A DNA stretch of 64,000 bases. It comes from DAIMFL01 sp964372215. Lineage in GTDB: Bacteria > Pseudomonadota > Alphaproteobacteria > Dongiales > Dongiaceae. The translations under genes and the position numbers were made by a program. Positions 1 to 7,766 of this stretch are shown here, piece by piece. A model generated the notes under the pieces. That model was not told where the DNA came from, made no database searches, and worked only from the letters and a program-made list of their open reading frames with translations. Every line of letters begins with the position of its first letter. Position 1 is the first letter of the stretch. Where the stretch lies: positions 9,233 through 73,232 of the forward strand of contig CAYJQC010000024.1 in NCBI GenBank assembly GCA_964372215.1. The letters are read 5' to 3'.

Positions 1-187
1 CGGCGTTGGGCGAGATCTCGACCAGGTCGAGCCCGACCTCGACGGCCCGGTTCAGTGCTTCTCGAATGGAAAGGACCCCGAGCATCTCGCCGTTCTCGTC
101 GACGACGCGCACGCTCGGTACGTTGATCTGGCTGTTGACCCGCGGCCCGTCGCGTGACGGGGCGGCATCCATCGGTGGCCTGGCTAT
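1..187 (-). CDS. infC: Translation initiation factor IF-3, N-terminal part (cut by window edge)
   Basis: IF-3 binds the 30S subunit and checks start-codon selection. The visible N-terminal domain has the family signature: DGPRVNSQI, then VRVVDENGEMLGV, then GLDLVEISP. The C-terminal domain lies outside the window. I place the start at the ATA codon at 187-185. It gives IARPPMDAAPSRDGPRVN, resembling the IARPP-type N-termini I recall for alphaproteobacterial IF-3, and an AGGAG ribosome-binding site (plus-strand 196-200) lies 8 nt upstream. An ATG at 172-170 is in frame but would sit 23 nt from that site. Rare start codons in infC are the known basis of IF-3 autoregulation in other bacteria. 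The gene lies 88 bp downstream of thrS on the same strand and could be co-transcribed with it. Confidence 0.9.
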   Translation of the reverse strand, partial: MARPPMDAAPSRDGPRVNSQINVPSVRVVDENGEMLGVLSIREALNRAVEVGLDLVEISPNA

Positions 188-275
188 AGAACAGTCTCCT
201 GTCTCTGGTTATACGTCATGGTGAGGCGCCCGCGCGCCGGTCCGACTATGCGGACGCCGGCACAAACGAGCCCTC

Positions 276-2222
276 TCAGCTCGCCGGCGGGGCTGCCTCC
301 CGGCGAAGTCTAGTAACTGCCTCATCCAGCGCAAGGACTTCTTGGTCCTTGCCGCCCAGGCGGCGCAGGGCGACGCTGCGGGTTTCGGCCTCGCGCTTGC
401 CGATGACCAGCATGGCCGGCACCTTGGCGTGGCTGTGCTCGCGCACCTTGTAGTTGATCTTCTCGTTCCTGAGGTCGATCTCCGCGCGCAGGCCGGCGGC
501 GTCGAGTGCGGCCTTGACCTCGGCCGCGAAGCCGTCGCCGTCGCTGGTGATGGTGGCGACCACCACCTGGACCGGCGCCAGCCAGAGCGGGAAGCGGCCG
601 GCGTAATGCTCGATCAGCACCGCGATGAAGCGTTCCATGGAGCCGAAGATCGCCCGGTGCAGCATGACCGGGCGGTGCTTGGCCCCGTCCTCGCCGATAT
701 ATGAGGCGTCGAGCCGCTCGGGCAGCACGAAATCGACCTGCAGCGTGCCGCATTGCCAGTCCCGGCCGATGGCGTCGCGCAGCACGAACTCGAGCTTCGG
801 ACCGTAGAACGCGCCCTCGCCGGGATTGAGGGTCACATCGAGGCCGGCCGCGGCCACCGCGTCCTTGAGCGACGCCTCGGCCTTGTCCCAGATCGCGTCG
901 CTGCCGGCCCGCGTCGCCGGCCGGTCGGAGAACTTCACGATCACCTGGTCGAAGCCGAAATCCCGGTAGATCGCCAGCAGCAGGTCGCAGAACGCCGTGC
1001 TCTCCGCGGTGATCTGTTCCTCGGTGCAGAAGATATGGGCGTCGTCCTGGGTGAAGGCGCGCACCCGCATGATGCCGTGCAGCGCGCCGCCCGGCTCGAA
1101 GCGGTGGCACGACCCGAACTCGGCCATCCGGAGCGGCAGGTCGCGGTAGCTCTTGAGCCCCTGGTTGAAGATCTGCACGTGGCACGGGCAGTTCATCGGC
1201 TTCAGCGCGAAGATCCGGCTGTCGGGCGCGGCGACGTAGTCGCGCAGGCCCTGCTCGTTCTCCGCGATGTACATGTTCTCGCGGAACTTCTCCCAGTGGC
1301 CGGAGGCTTCCCACAGCTTGCGGTCGACCAGCTGCGGCGTCTTCACCTCGACATAGCCGGCGCGGTCGAGCCGGCCGCGCAGATAGCTCTCCAGGGTGCG
1401 GTAGAGGGTCCAGCCCTTGGGGTGCCAGAACACCATGCCGGCGGCCTCGTCCTGCTGATGGAACAGGTCCATCTCGCGGCCGAGCCGGCGGTGGTCGCGC
1501 TTCTCGGCCTCCTCCAGCATCTGCAGGTAGGCCTTGAGCTCCTTGTCGTTCGCCCAGGCGGTGCCGTAGATCCGCTGCAGCATCTCGTTGCGCGAATCGC
1601 CGCGCCAATAGGCGCCGGCCAGCTTCATCAGCTTGAAGGCGTGGCCGAGCTTGCGGGTCGAGGGCAGGTGGGGGCCCCGGCACAGATCGATGAAGCCGCC
1701 CTGGCGGTACAGCCCGATCGGTTCGCCGACCGGGATCGCCTCGATGATCTCGGCCTTGTAGTGCTCGCCCTGCCGCTTGAAGAACTCGATCGCCGCGGTC
1801 CGCTCCCACACCTCGCGGGTGATCGCCTCGTCGCGGTCGACGATCTCGTGCATGCGCTGCTCGATCTTCTGGAGATCGTCGGGCGTGAACGGCGTGGCGC
1901 GCGAGAAGTCGTAGTAGAAGCCGTTCTCGATCGCCGGGCCGATGGTGACCTGGGTCTCGGGATAGAGCTCCTTGACCGCCTCGGCCATCACATGCGCGGC
2001 GTCGTGCCGCAGCAGCTCGAGCGCGTCGGCATGGGTCGGGGTGACGATCTCGACCCGGGCGTCGCGCTCGATGACCGCGGCGAGGTCCCTGACCGCACCG
2101 TCGACCTTGACGGCGAGGGCGGCCTTGGCGAGGCCGGGGCCGATGGCGGCGGCAATGTCAGCCCCACTGACGGGGCCGTCGAACTGGCGCTGATTGCCGT
2201 CCGGCAGCGTGATCGCGACCAT
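276..2222 (-). CDS. thrS: Threonine--tRNA ligase
   Basis: Cytoplasmic class II aminoacyl-tRNA synthetase that charges tRNA-Thr and edits Ser-tRNA-Thr. The 648-residue product has the usual length. The N-terminal TGS domain covers residues 1-62. The editing (SAD) domain carries HDAAH at 73-77 and CRGPHL. The catalytic core shows the zinc-ligand motif MNCPCH, motif 2 (CHRFEPGGALHG) and motif 3 (RAIFGSMERF). A C-terminal anticodon-binding domain follows, ending in RREAAPPAS. I chose the start MVAITLPDGN because the TGS fold begins there and a GGAG lies 4 nt upstream; the reading frame stays open a further 31 codons without homology. A promoter-like pair lies upstream at 2299-2326. Confidence 0.98.
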   Translation of the reverse strand: MVAITLPDGNQRQFDGPVSGADIAAAIGPGLAKAALAVKVDGAVRDLAAVIERDARVEIVTPTHADALELLRHDAAHVMAEAVKELYPETQVTIGPAIENGFYYDFSRATPFTPDDLQKIEQRMHEIVDRDEAITREVWERTAAIEFFKRQGEHYKAEIIEAIPVGEPIGLYRQGGFIDLCRGPHLPSTRKLGHAFKLMKLAGAYWRGDSRNEMLQRIYGTAWANDKELKAYLQMLEEAEKRDHRRLGREMDLFHQQDEAAGMVFWHPKGWTLYRTLESYLRGRLDRAGYVEVKTPQLVDRKLWEASGHWEKFRENMYIAENEQGLRDYVAAPDSRIFALKPMNCPCHVQIFNQGLKSYRDLPLRMAEFGSCHRFEPGGALHGIMRVRAFTQDDAHIFCTEEQITAESTAFCDLLLAIYRDFGFDQVIVKFSDRPATRAGSDAIWDKAEASLKDAVAAAGLDVTLNPGEGAFYGPKLEFVLRDAIGRDWQCGTLQVDFVLPERLDASYIGEDGAKHRPVMLHRAIFGSMERFIAVLIEHYAGRFPLWLAPVQVVVATITSDGDGFAAEVKAALDAAGLRAEIDLRNEKINYKVREHSHAKVPAMLVIGKREAETRSVALRRLGGKDQEVLALDEAVTRLRREAAPPAS

Positions 2223-2298
2223 GAGACTCCGGCAGAATTGCAGTGGATTGCCCGGCGGGCCGGCGCGCGCACGAGGCGCGCACCCATCCGGTGCGGGC

Positions 2299-2326
2299 AC
2301 TCTAGAGCGCCTCAAGAAGGTGTCAA
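2299..2326 (-). promoter_or_regulatory. Candidate sigma-70 promoter of thrS
   Basis: Read on the minus strand, TTGACA (2326-2321) is followed 16 bp later by TAGAGT (2304-2299). This would start a transcript about 70 nt upstream of the thrS ATG. The leader between contains GCGCGC/GCGCGC repeats that could fold, but I see no T-box or other known leader structure. The call rests on consensus match and position only. Confidence 0.45.
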
Positions 2327-2365
2327 GGCAAGGTTACCGCAGGGTTTACGGGGCCGGAAGCCGGT

Positions 2366-3562
2366 TCAGCCCCCGACCAGCTCGCGGTAGACCAGCAGGG
2401 TGCGCTGGCACATCGAGTCCTTGGCGAAGCGGGTCCGGACGTTGGCGATCGCCGAGGGCGCCAGCAGCTCGCGCTCGGCGACCGGCAGGCTGAGCGCCTC
2501 GTCGATCGCCTGGGCCAGCGCCGCGGCGCTGCCGAGCGGGGTCAGCCAGGCCATGCGCCCGCCGGAGAGCTGCTCGCGGGCGCCGCCGTGATCGGTCGCC
2601 ACCACCGGCCGGCCGAGCGCCTGGGCCTCGGCGATGACCCGGCCGAACGCTTCCGGGGTCGACGAGGCGGCGACCACCACATCGGCCAGCTTGTAGGCCG
2701 CCGGCATGTCCCGGCAGTCCCCGGTGAACTGCACCCGGCCCTCGACGCCGAGCCGCCGGGCCAGCGCCTCGACCTCGCGGCGGAAGGTGCCGCGGCCTTC
2801 CTCGGGCCCGACCATCAGGCAGCGCAGCTCGCGGTGCTTGAGCAGGGCGATCGCCTCGATCAGCAGGTCGTGGCCCTTTCGCCGGGTCACCCGGCCGGGC
2901 AGCATCACGACCGGCACGCCGTCCGGAATGCGCCACTGGCGCGAGAGCTGGATCACCCGTTCCGCCGAGACCCGGTCGGGATCGAAGCGGCTGAGATCGA
3001 CGCCGCGATGGATCACCCGCAGCCGCGCCTCGTCGATGCCGTAATTCTCGCGGATATGGGCGGCGATGAAGTCGGAGATGGCGATCACCCGCTCGCCCTT
3101 GGTCATCACCGCGTTGTAGCGCCGCTTCAGCCCGTTCTGCAGGCGATAGGTGCTGTGGAACGTGGTGACGAAATGGACACCGGTGCGGCGTGCCGCGATC
3201 ATCGCGCTCCACGCCGGCGCGCGGCTGCGGGCATGGACGATCTGCACGCCGTGGCGCCGGATCAGCTTCTCGAGGCGGCCGATATTGGCGTAGACGGTAT
3301 AGGGATTCTTGCTGTCGAGCGGCAGGACCTCGTGGATCGCACCGAGCCGCGTCAGCTCATGCACCAGCGATCCGCCGGCCGACGCGACGATCGCCGTGCC
3401 GCCGGCCGCCACCACCGCGCCGGCGACGTCGATGGCGCCGCGCTCGGCGCCGCCCGCGCCGAGGCGCGGCAACACCTGCAGCACCACCGGCCGGCCGGCT
3501 TTCACCGGCGTCTCCGCAATGCTAGTGCTTGCGGCGACCGCCTCAGCGACTTCGACGGCCAT
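2366..3562 (-). CDS. Glycosyltransferase family 4 protein
   Basis: GT-B fold retaining glycosyltransferase, probably acting on a cell-surface glycan or glycolipid; the acceptor cannot be read from the sequence. The N-terminal domain opens with VVLQVLPRLGAGGAERGAI, typical of GT4. The C-terminal donor-binding domain has PGRVTRRKGHDLLIEA and the E-x7-E element in PEAFGRVIAEA. Length is about 398 residues. The ATG at 3562 lies only 18 bp from the divergent hydrolase start. A GTG at 3505, preceded by GGAG, would begin just before the first beta strand and may be the true start. It stands alone on its strand, 143 bp upstream of thrS. Confidence 0.85.
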   Translation of the reverse strand: MAVEVAEAVAASTSIAETPVKAGRPVVLQVLPRLGAGGAERGAIDVAGAVVAAGGTAIVASAGGSLVHELTRLGAIHEVLPLDSKNPYTVYANIGRLEKLIRRHGVQIVHARSRAPAWSAMIAARRTGVHFVTTFHSTYRLQNGLKRRYNAVMTKGERVIAISDFIAAHIRENYGIDEARLRVIHRGVDLSRFDPDRVSAERVIQLSRQWRIPDGVPVVMLPGRVTRRKGHDLLIEAIALLKHRELRCLMVGPEEGRGTFRREVEALARRLGVEGRVQFTGDCRDMPAAYKLADVVVAASSTPEAFGRVIAEAQALGRPVVATDHGGAREQLSGGRMAWLTPLGSAAALAQAIDEALSLPVAERELLAPSAIANVRTRFAKDSMCQRTLLVYRELVGG

Positions 3563-3580
3563 CACCGCGGATCCCGACCC

Positions 3581-4396
3581 ATGACCACTACGGACAGCCT
3601 CCCGCCCGCCTTTCCCGAGATACTAGCACGCGACGACGGGTCGACAATCGCGTACCGCCGGCGGTCGGCGGCCGGCGACGGCGCCGGGTGGCCGGGGATC
3701 GTCTTCCTGGGCGGCTTCGCCTCGGACATGGGCGGCACCAAGGCCGAGGCGATCGATCGGTTCTGCCGCGATCGCGGCCAGGCGTTCCTGCGGTTCGACT
3801 ATCTCGGCCACGGCCAGTCCTCCGGCAGCTTCGCCGAGGGCACCATCGGACGCTGGACCGAGGATGCGATCGCGGTGCTCGACACGCTCGCCCGCGGCCC
3901 GCAGATCCTGGTCGGATCGTCGATGGGCGGCTGGATCGCGCTCAACCTGGCGCTGGCGCGGCCCGCGCGCATCGCCGCGCTGGTCGGCATCGCCGCCGCG
4001 CCTGACTTCACCGAGGAGATCTGGCGCGGGCTCGGCGCCCAGGGCCAGGCGCGGCTGCTGCAGGACGGGCAGGTGTTCCTGCCGTCCGACTACAGCGCCG
4101 CGCCCTATCCGATCACCCGGGCGTTGATCGAGGACGGCCGCAAGCATCTGCGGCTCCAGGCGCCGCTGCCGATCGCCTGCCCGGTGCGGCTGGTCCAGGG
4201 CATGGCCGACACCGAGGTGCCGTGGCGGACCGCGCTCGGGGTCGTCGAGGCGATCGCGGGCGGCGACGTGCAGCTGACCCTGATCAAGGACGGCGACCAT
4301 CGGCTGTCGCGCGATCAGGACCTCGACCTGATGTTCAGGATCCTGGCCCGGCTTTCAGGCAAGCTACGAGACCGCTGCGATAGTCGGGATGGCTGA
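3581..4396 (+). CDS. Alpha/beta hydrolase, ABHD10-like
   Basis: Serine hydrolase of 271 residues. The catalytic triad is readable: Ser114 in GSSMGGW, Asp210 in GMADTEVP and His240 in KDGDHRLS. GSSMGGW and the DGDHR ending resemble the ABHD10/YqiA-like acyl-esterases, in which human ABHD10 acts as a depalmitoylase or acyl-glucuronide esterase. That substrate is not shown here. No signal peptide is visible, so it is probably cytosolic. The last 62 bp overlap the 3' end of the convergent SDR gene, an unusually long convergent overlap. The start is the ATG that begins the conserved region; the frame is open for about 1 kb upstream only because of GC bias. Confidence 0.85.
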   Translation: MTTTDSLPPAFPEILARDDGSTIAYRRRSAAGDGAGWPGIVFLGGFASDMGGTKAEAIDRFCRDRGQAFLRFDYLGHGQSSGSFAEGTIGRWTEDAIAVLDTLARGPQILVGSSMGGWIALNLALARPARIAALVGIAAAPDFTEEIWRGLGAQGQARLLQDGQVFLPSDYSAAPYPITRALIEDGRKHLRLQAPLPIACPVRLVQGMADTEVPWRTALGVVEAIAGGDVQLTLIKDGDHRLSRDQDLDLMFRILARLSGKLRDRCDSRDG

Positions 4397-5225
4397 GGGC
4401 GACGCCGAGCTCGGACTTGATGCGGTCGTTGCGCACCCGCTTGCTGTCGGCGTAGAAGCTGCGCGCCATCGGCGACAGCGCCGCCTGATCGAGCGGCTGC
4501 GCCGGCGGCGGCGCCATGCCGATCAGGCCGGCGGCGTACTCGATGACCTCGGCCGGGGACGCCGGCGCATCGTCGCAGACATTGTAGACGGCACCCGGAT
4601 TGGGCCGCGCCATCGAGGCGCGCAGCACCGCGACGATGTCGTCGACATGGATGCGGCTGAACACCTGGCCGGGCTTGACCACCCGCTTCGCGGTGCCGGC
4701 GCGCAGGCTGTCGATCGCGCTGCGGCCGGGGCCGTAGATCCCGGCCAGGCGGAAGACCTGCACCGCCAGGCCGTAGCGATGCCAGACGTCGAGCCAGGCG
4801 TCCTCGGCGGCGGCGCGGCGCAAACCGCGTTCGCTGGTCGGCGTGAGCTCGCTGTTCTCGTCGACCCAGTCGCCGCGGCGGTCGCCATAGACGCCGGTGG
4901 TCGAGAGATAGCCGATCCAGTCGACGCTCTCGATCGCCGCGATGGCGTCCTCGTGCCGCGCCAGCACGACATCGCCGGCTTCGCCCGGCGGCACCGAGAC
5001 CAGCAGATGGGTGGTGCCGGCGAGCGCCGCCGCCGGATCGGCGAGCGGCCGGCCGTCGTCGAAGGGATGGGCCTCGATGCCGCGCGCGGCGAGCGCCGCC
5101 GCCTTGTCCGGCCCGCGGCAGGTTCCGGCGACGCGCCAGCCATCGGCCTGCAGGGCGGCGGCCAGATGCAGCGCGCAATAGCCGAGGCCGAAGCAGAACA
5201 GGCGCGGAGCGGGAGCAGCGGTCAT
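4335..5225 (-). CDS. SDR-family NAD(P)-dependent epimerase/dehydratase-like protein (YeeZ type)
   Basis: Protein of 296 residues with an N-terminal Rossmann nucleotide-binding loop, FGLGYCALHLAAAL, and the element YLSTTGVYGDRRGDWVDE, typical of atypical/extended SDRs similar to YeeZ. A central RLAGIYGPGRSAID segment also matches NAD-dependent epimerases. Substrate unknown. The start MTAAPAPRLF lies just before the Rossmann strand; a longer start 11 codons upstream is possible. The 3' end overlaps the convergent hydrolase by 62 bp. It is divergent from the TPR-like gene at 5324. Confidence 0.85.
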   Translation of the reverse strand: MTAAPAPRLFCFGLGYCALHLAAALQADGWRVAGTCRGPDKAAALAARGIEAHPFDDGRPLADPAAALAGTTHLLVSVPPGEAGDVVLARHEDAIAAIESVDWIGYLSTTGVYGDRRGDWVDENSELTPTSERGLRRAAAEDAWLDVWHRYGLAVQVFRLAGIYGPGRSAIDSLRAGTAKRVVKPGQVFSRIHVDDIVAVLRASMARPNPGAVYNVCDDAPASPAEVIEYAAGLIGMAPPPAQPLDQAALSPMARSFYADSKRVRNDRIKSELGVALSHPDYRSGLVACLKAGPGS

Positions 5226-5323
5226 CGGCTTGATTTCGCGGCGGGGGGTGGCTTGCAATTCCGGGCCGGAGAGACGAGCTTGGGAACGCGAACATAGGCA
5301 TCCCCGACGCCTCCGGCAAGCAC

Positions 5324-6127
5324 ATGCGTTACAACCGTTTCCCGCATTTCCTCGGCCTCTGCGCCGCGCTCGCCGCGGCGGCGGCGTCCGGCAGCGCGCC
5401 GGCGCAGCAGGCCGGCAGCAGCGACGCCGAGCGCACGGCGGAATATGCGAATGCCCAGGAATATGCCGACTGCATGGCGCTGGCGATGCGCGTGCCGGAG
5501 GACGCGCTGAGCAGCGCCGAGGCGTGGGAGCAGCGCGGCGGCGGCGACCCGGCGCGGCATTGCATCGCGGTCGCGCTGATCGGCATGGGCCAGTTCGCCG
5601 AGGCGGCGGAGCGCATGGAGCGGCTGGCGGCGTCGATGCCGGCCGACAACGCCGCGCTCGCCGCCCAGGCCCTGGTCCAGGCCGGCGTCGCCTGGCAGAG
5701 CATCGACATGTACGAGCGCGCGCTGGCGGCGCAGACCGCGGCGCTGCGGCTCGCGCCCGACGATGTCGGCATCTTCGTCGACCGCAGCGCCAGCCAGTTC
5801 GGACTCGGGCACTGCTGGGAAGCGATCGACGATCTCAACGAGGCGCACCAGCGGGCGCCCGAACGGGTCGACGTGCTGGTGCTGCGCTCCAGCGCCTATC
5901 GCTGCGTCGAGGCCTTCGATCTGGCCGACGACGACATCGCGCGCGCGCTGCTGCTGAAGCCCGACGATTCGGAGGCGCTGCTCGAGCGCGGGTCGATCCG
6001 CTATGCCACCGGCGACCCGGGCGGCGCGCGCGCCGACTGGCTGCAGGTCGCCCGGCAGGCCGCCGGCACGCCGGCAGCCGACGTGGCGCAAATGAATCTC
6101 GAACGCCTCGACCTCAACAGCCAGTAG
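5324..6127 (+). CDS. Secreted TPR-like repeat protein
   Basis: Protein of 267 residues with a signal peptide (about residues 1-27, ending SGSAPAQQA), so probably periplasmic. The rest is helical and Ala/Leu-rich, with at least three tetratricopeptide-like units, for example around YERALAAQTAALRLAPDD and DDDIARALLLKPDDSEAL. TPR domains bind other proteins; no enzyme motif is visible. Several cysteines (DCMALAM, HCIAV, HCWEAI, YRCVEAF) could form disulfides. Its partner is unknown. It is divergent from the SDR gene and convergent with the small membrane protein that ends at 6146. Confidence 0.75.
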   Translation: MRYNRFPHFLGLCAALAAAAASGSAPAQQAGSSDAERTAEYANAQEYADCMALAMRVPEDALSSAEAWEQRGGGDPARHCIAVALIGMGQFAEAAERMERLAASMPADNAALAAQALVQAGVAWQSIDMYERALAAQTAALRLAPDDVGIFVDRSASQFGLGHCWEAIDDLNEAHQRAPERVDVLVLRSSAYRCVEAFDLADDDIARALLLKPDDSEALLERGSIRYATGDPGGARADWLQVARQAAGTPAADVAQMNLERLDLNSQ

Positions 6128-6145
6128 CGCCGGCCGCCAGACCGC

Positions 6146-6478
6146 TCAGGAGCGGAACATGCCCTTGCTGCGGGCGCGACCGCACAGGCTGCCGAGCGCC
6201 AGCAGCGCGATGCCGGGCAGCACGAAGGCCAGCCAGGCCGGCGCCTCCAGAATCGTCGTCATCACCGGGTCCCACAGGAACGGCGAGACGTGGCGTTCCA
6301 GCGCCGGCTGGATCAGCAGCAGGCTGTCCTTGTGAAGATCGAACCAGACCTGGCCCAAGGGAACGCTTTCCCAGGCGCCGGCGTCGAGCCAGGCGAGGCC
6401 GTCGCGCACCGTGACCGCGACGGCAGCCAGAATCAGCAGCCAGGCGATCGCCCGGATCAGCCAGCACAGGGCCCGCAT
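6146..6478 (-). CDS. Small inner-membrane protein, function unknown
   Basis: Protein of 110 residues with two predicted transmembrane helices: residues about 5-25 (WLIRAIAWLLILAAVAVTV) and about 80-100 (APAWLAFVLPGIALLALGSL). A conserved-looking loop with WFDLHKDSLLLIQPALERHV lies between them. The start MRALCW is set by an AGGAG located 7 nt upstream; longer in-frame extensions lack this site. I do not recognise a named family. It is divergent from the HxlR gene at 6691. Confidence 0.7.
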   Translation of the reverse strand: MRALCWLIRAIAWLLILAAVAVTVRDGLAWLDAGAWESVPLGQVWFDLHKDSLLLIQPALERHVSPFLWDPVMTTILEAPAWLAFVLPGIALLALGSLCGRARSKGMFRS

Positions 6479-6690
6479 GGCGCTCTCCTGCCCTCCAACC
6501 GCGCCCGGCCCCCCGGCCCGGCGCGCGGCGCGACCACAATAGCGCGTGATGGATGCCGCGCAACCGGGCACTGGGCCGCCTGCGGCAATGCGCGCCGCCG
6601 CCCTGCCCTATTGCTGCCGCAGTGGCGGAATAAGGACAGTTGAAAATTGTTGTTGGTGACGTGACATAGAATTCGAAGGGAGACCACTTC

Positions 6691-7140
6691 ATGCCTCTGC
6701 CCGTCAGCCCGGTCGGCTGCCCGATGGATTCGCTGCTGCGGCTGCTGATGGGGCCGTGGACCACCTACATCCTGTGGGTCCTGCGCGGCAACGGCCCGAC
6801 CCGCTTCGGCGAATTGAAGCGGCGGGTGGCCGGCGTGTCGGCCAAGATGCTGACCGAGCGGCTCCGCATGCTGGAGGATGCCGGCGTGGTGTTCCGCGAC
6901 TATCAGCCGACGGTGCCGCCCCAGGTGACCTACGGCCTGACCGCCCGGGGCGAGGAACTGCGCCAGGTGCTGGACGACCTGTCCGGCCTGGCGCGGCGCT
7001 GGCAAACGGCCGATGGCGCCGCCATCGCGGTCATGCCGTCCGGCACCGGGCGGGATCGGGGGCGGGACCGCACCGCCCCGGAACGCCGGCCGGACGACCG
7101 GGCCGGCGCCGGACGACCGCTGGCCCCGGCGGCCGAATAG
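6691..7140 (+). CDS. HxlR-family transcriptional regulator
   Basis: Winged-helix DNA-binding protein of the HxlR family (149 residues). The N-terminal Cys-Pro pair (PVGCPMDSLLRLL) followed by GPWTTYILWVLRGNGPTRFGEL and the recognition region SAKMLTERLRMLEDAGVV are diagnostic. The core ends near residue 112. The last about 35 residues are Arg/Pro/Ala-rich and probably unstructured. An AT-rich segment (6640-6680) holds the presumed promoter and a GGGAG ribosome-binding site. The target may be its own promoter or the divergent membrane-protein gene; the ligand is unknown. Confidence 0.9.
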   Translation: MPLPVSPVGCPMDSLLRLLMGPWTTYILWVLRGNGPTRFGELKRRVAGVSAKMLTERLRMLEDAGVVFRDYQPTVPPQVTYGLTARGEELRQVLDDLSGLARRWQTADGAAIAVMPSGTGRDRGRDRTAPERRPDDRAGAGRPLAPAAE

Positions 7141-7258
7141 GCGGCCGGCCCGGCTGCGCGCCGGGCCGTGTTGCATCGATCCATCGCCCGCGATAGTTTT
7201 CCCGCCCCCGGCCAGCCACCGGGGGACCGGCCCGGCGGGCCGGCCTGCCGGTGCGCCT

Positions 7259-7348
7259 GGAGGGGTGGCCGAGTGGCTTAAGGCACACGCTTGGAAAGCG
7301 TGCATACGGTAAAACGTATCGCGGGTTCGAATCCCGCCCCCTCCGCCA
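7259..7348 (+). tRNA. tRNA-Ser (anticodon GGA)
   Basis: A complete class II tRNA cloverleaf. The acceptor stem GGAGGGG pairs with CCCCTCC, the discriminator is G, and CCA is encoded. The anticodon stem-loop ACGCTTGGAAAGCGT gives anticodon GGA, reading UCC and UCU serine codons. A long variable arm (TACGG...CGTA) and a T arm with GGTTCGAATCC follow. It is transcribed towards the hairpin at 7349-7383. Confidence 0.97.
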
Positions 7349-7383
7349 CGACACAACGGGGCCCGCCGGGCCCCGTTGTGTCG
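7349..7383 (+). terminator. Strong hairpin immediately after tRNA-Ser
   Basis: A perfect 16-bp stem (7349-7364 with 7368-7383) around the 3-nt loop GCC. It can extend two more pairs into the encoded CCA end. No T-run follows, so it is either an intrinsic terminator of the GC-rich type or a 3' processing and stability element for the tRNA precursor. Confidence 0.7.
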
Positions 7384-7766
7384 TGCGCCATGGCCCGAGA
7401 CCGCCGAGCGCCTGCGCCGGAGTCGTCCGCAGGGAAGGTGTTCTGCGGCGCACCTCTTGCTCCTCCGTTCCAACCAAGTACATCCGCGCGACGTCACAGC
7501 CGCGAACGCGGATGCTGTCCGGTTCGATCGTTCCCCATTGCGTGGTGTAAGAGCTGCGATGATGTCGCGCTCTCCGACGGGTCCGCGGGACATGCCTATA
7601 AGTACCTCATGTCCACCCAATACCAATTGCCCTCACTCCCTATACTTTTGCGTCTCGCCAAATTCAGTCCGCTAAACAGCCCTTTTATCTTCTGGCTTGA
7701 TACTCAGTATCATTCTGCGTCCCTGAAGCTCGGGTATCGCGATGGATCTCGGCATGAGAATCGGAA
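7384..7766. other. Intergenic region with low GC content
   Basis: A 383-bp gap between tRNA-Ser and the hybrid kinase. GC content falls to about 43-50% per 60-bp line from around 7620, against about 70% around it. I see no convincing gene in either strand. The only clear structure is the palindrome at 7698-7712. The low-GC zone continues into the first about 65 codons of the kinase gene. Confidence 0.6.
7698..7712. promoter_or_regulatory. Perfect palindrome upstream of the hybrid kinase
   Basis: TGATACT-C-AGTATCA has two 7-bp arms with one central base, 54 bp before the kinase start codon. Size and position suit a transcription-factor operator. No cognate regulator can be named. Confidence 0.4.

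Noticed and set aside
2223..2298. T-box or other riboswitch in the thrS leader
   Set aside because: The leader is about 70 nt, without specifier or T-box sequences, and T-boxes are not expected in this group.
2588..3580. Plus-strand upstream extension of the hydrolase frame opposite the GT4 gene
   Set aside because: It covers the GT4 gene in antisense and has no hydrolase similarity. The hydrolase fold begins at the ATG at 3581.
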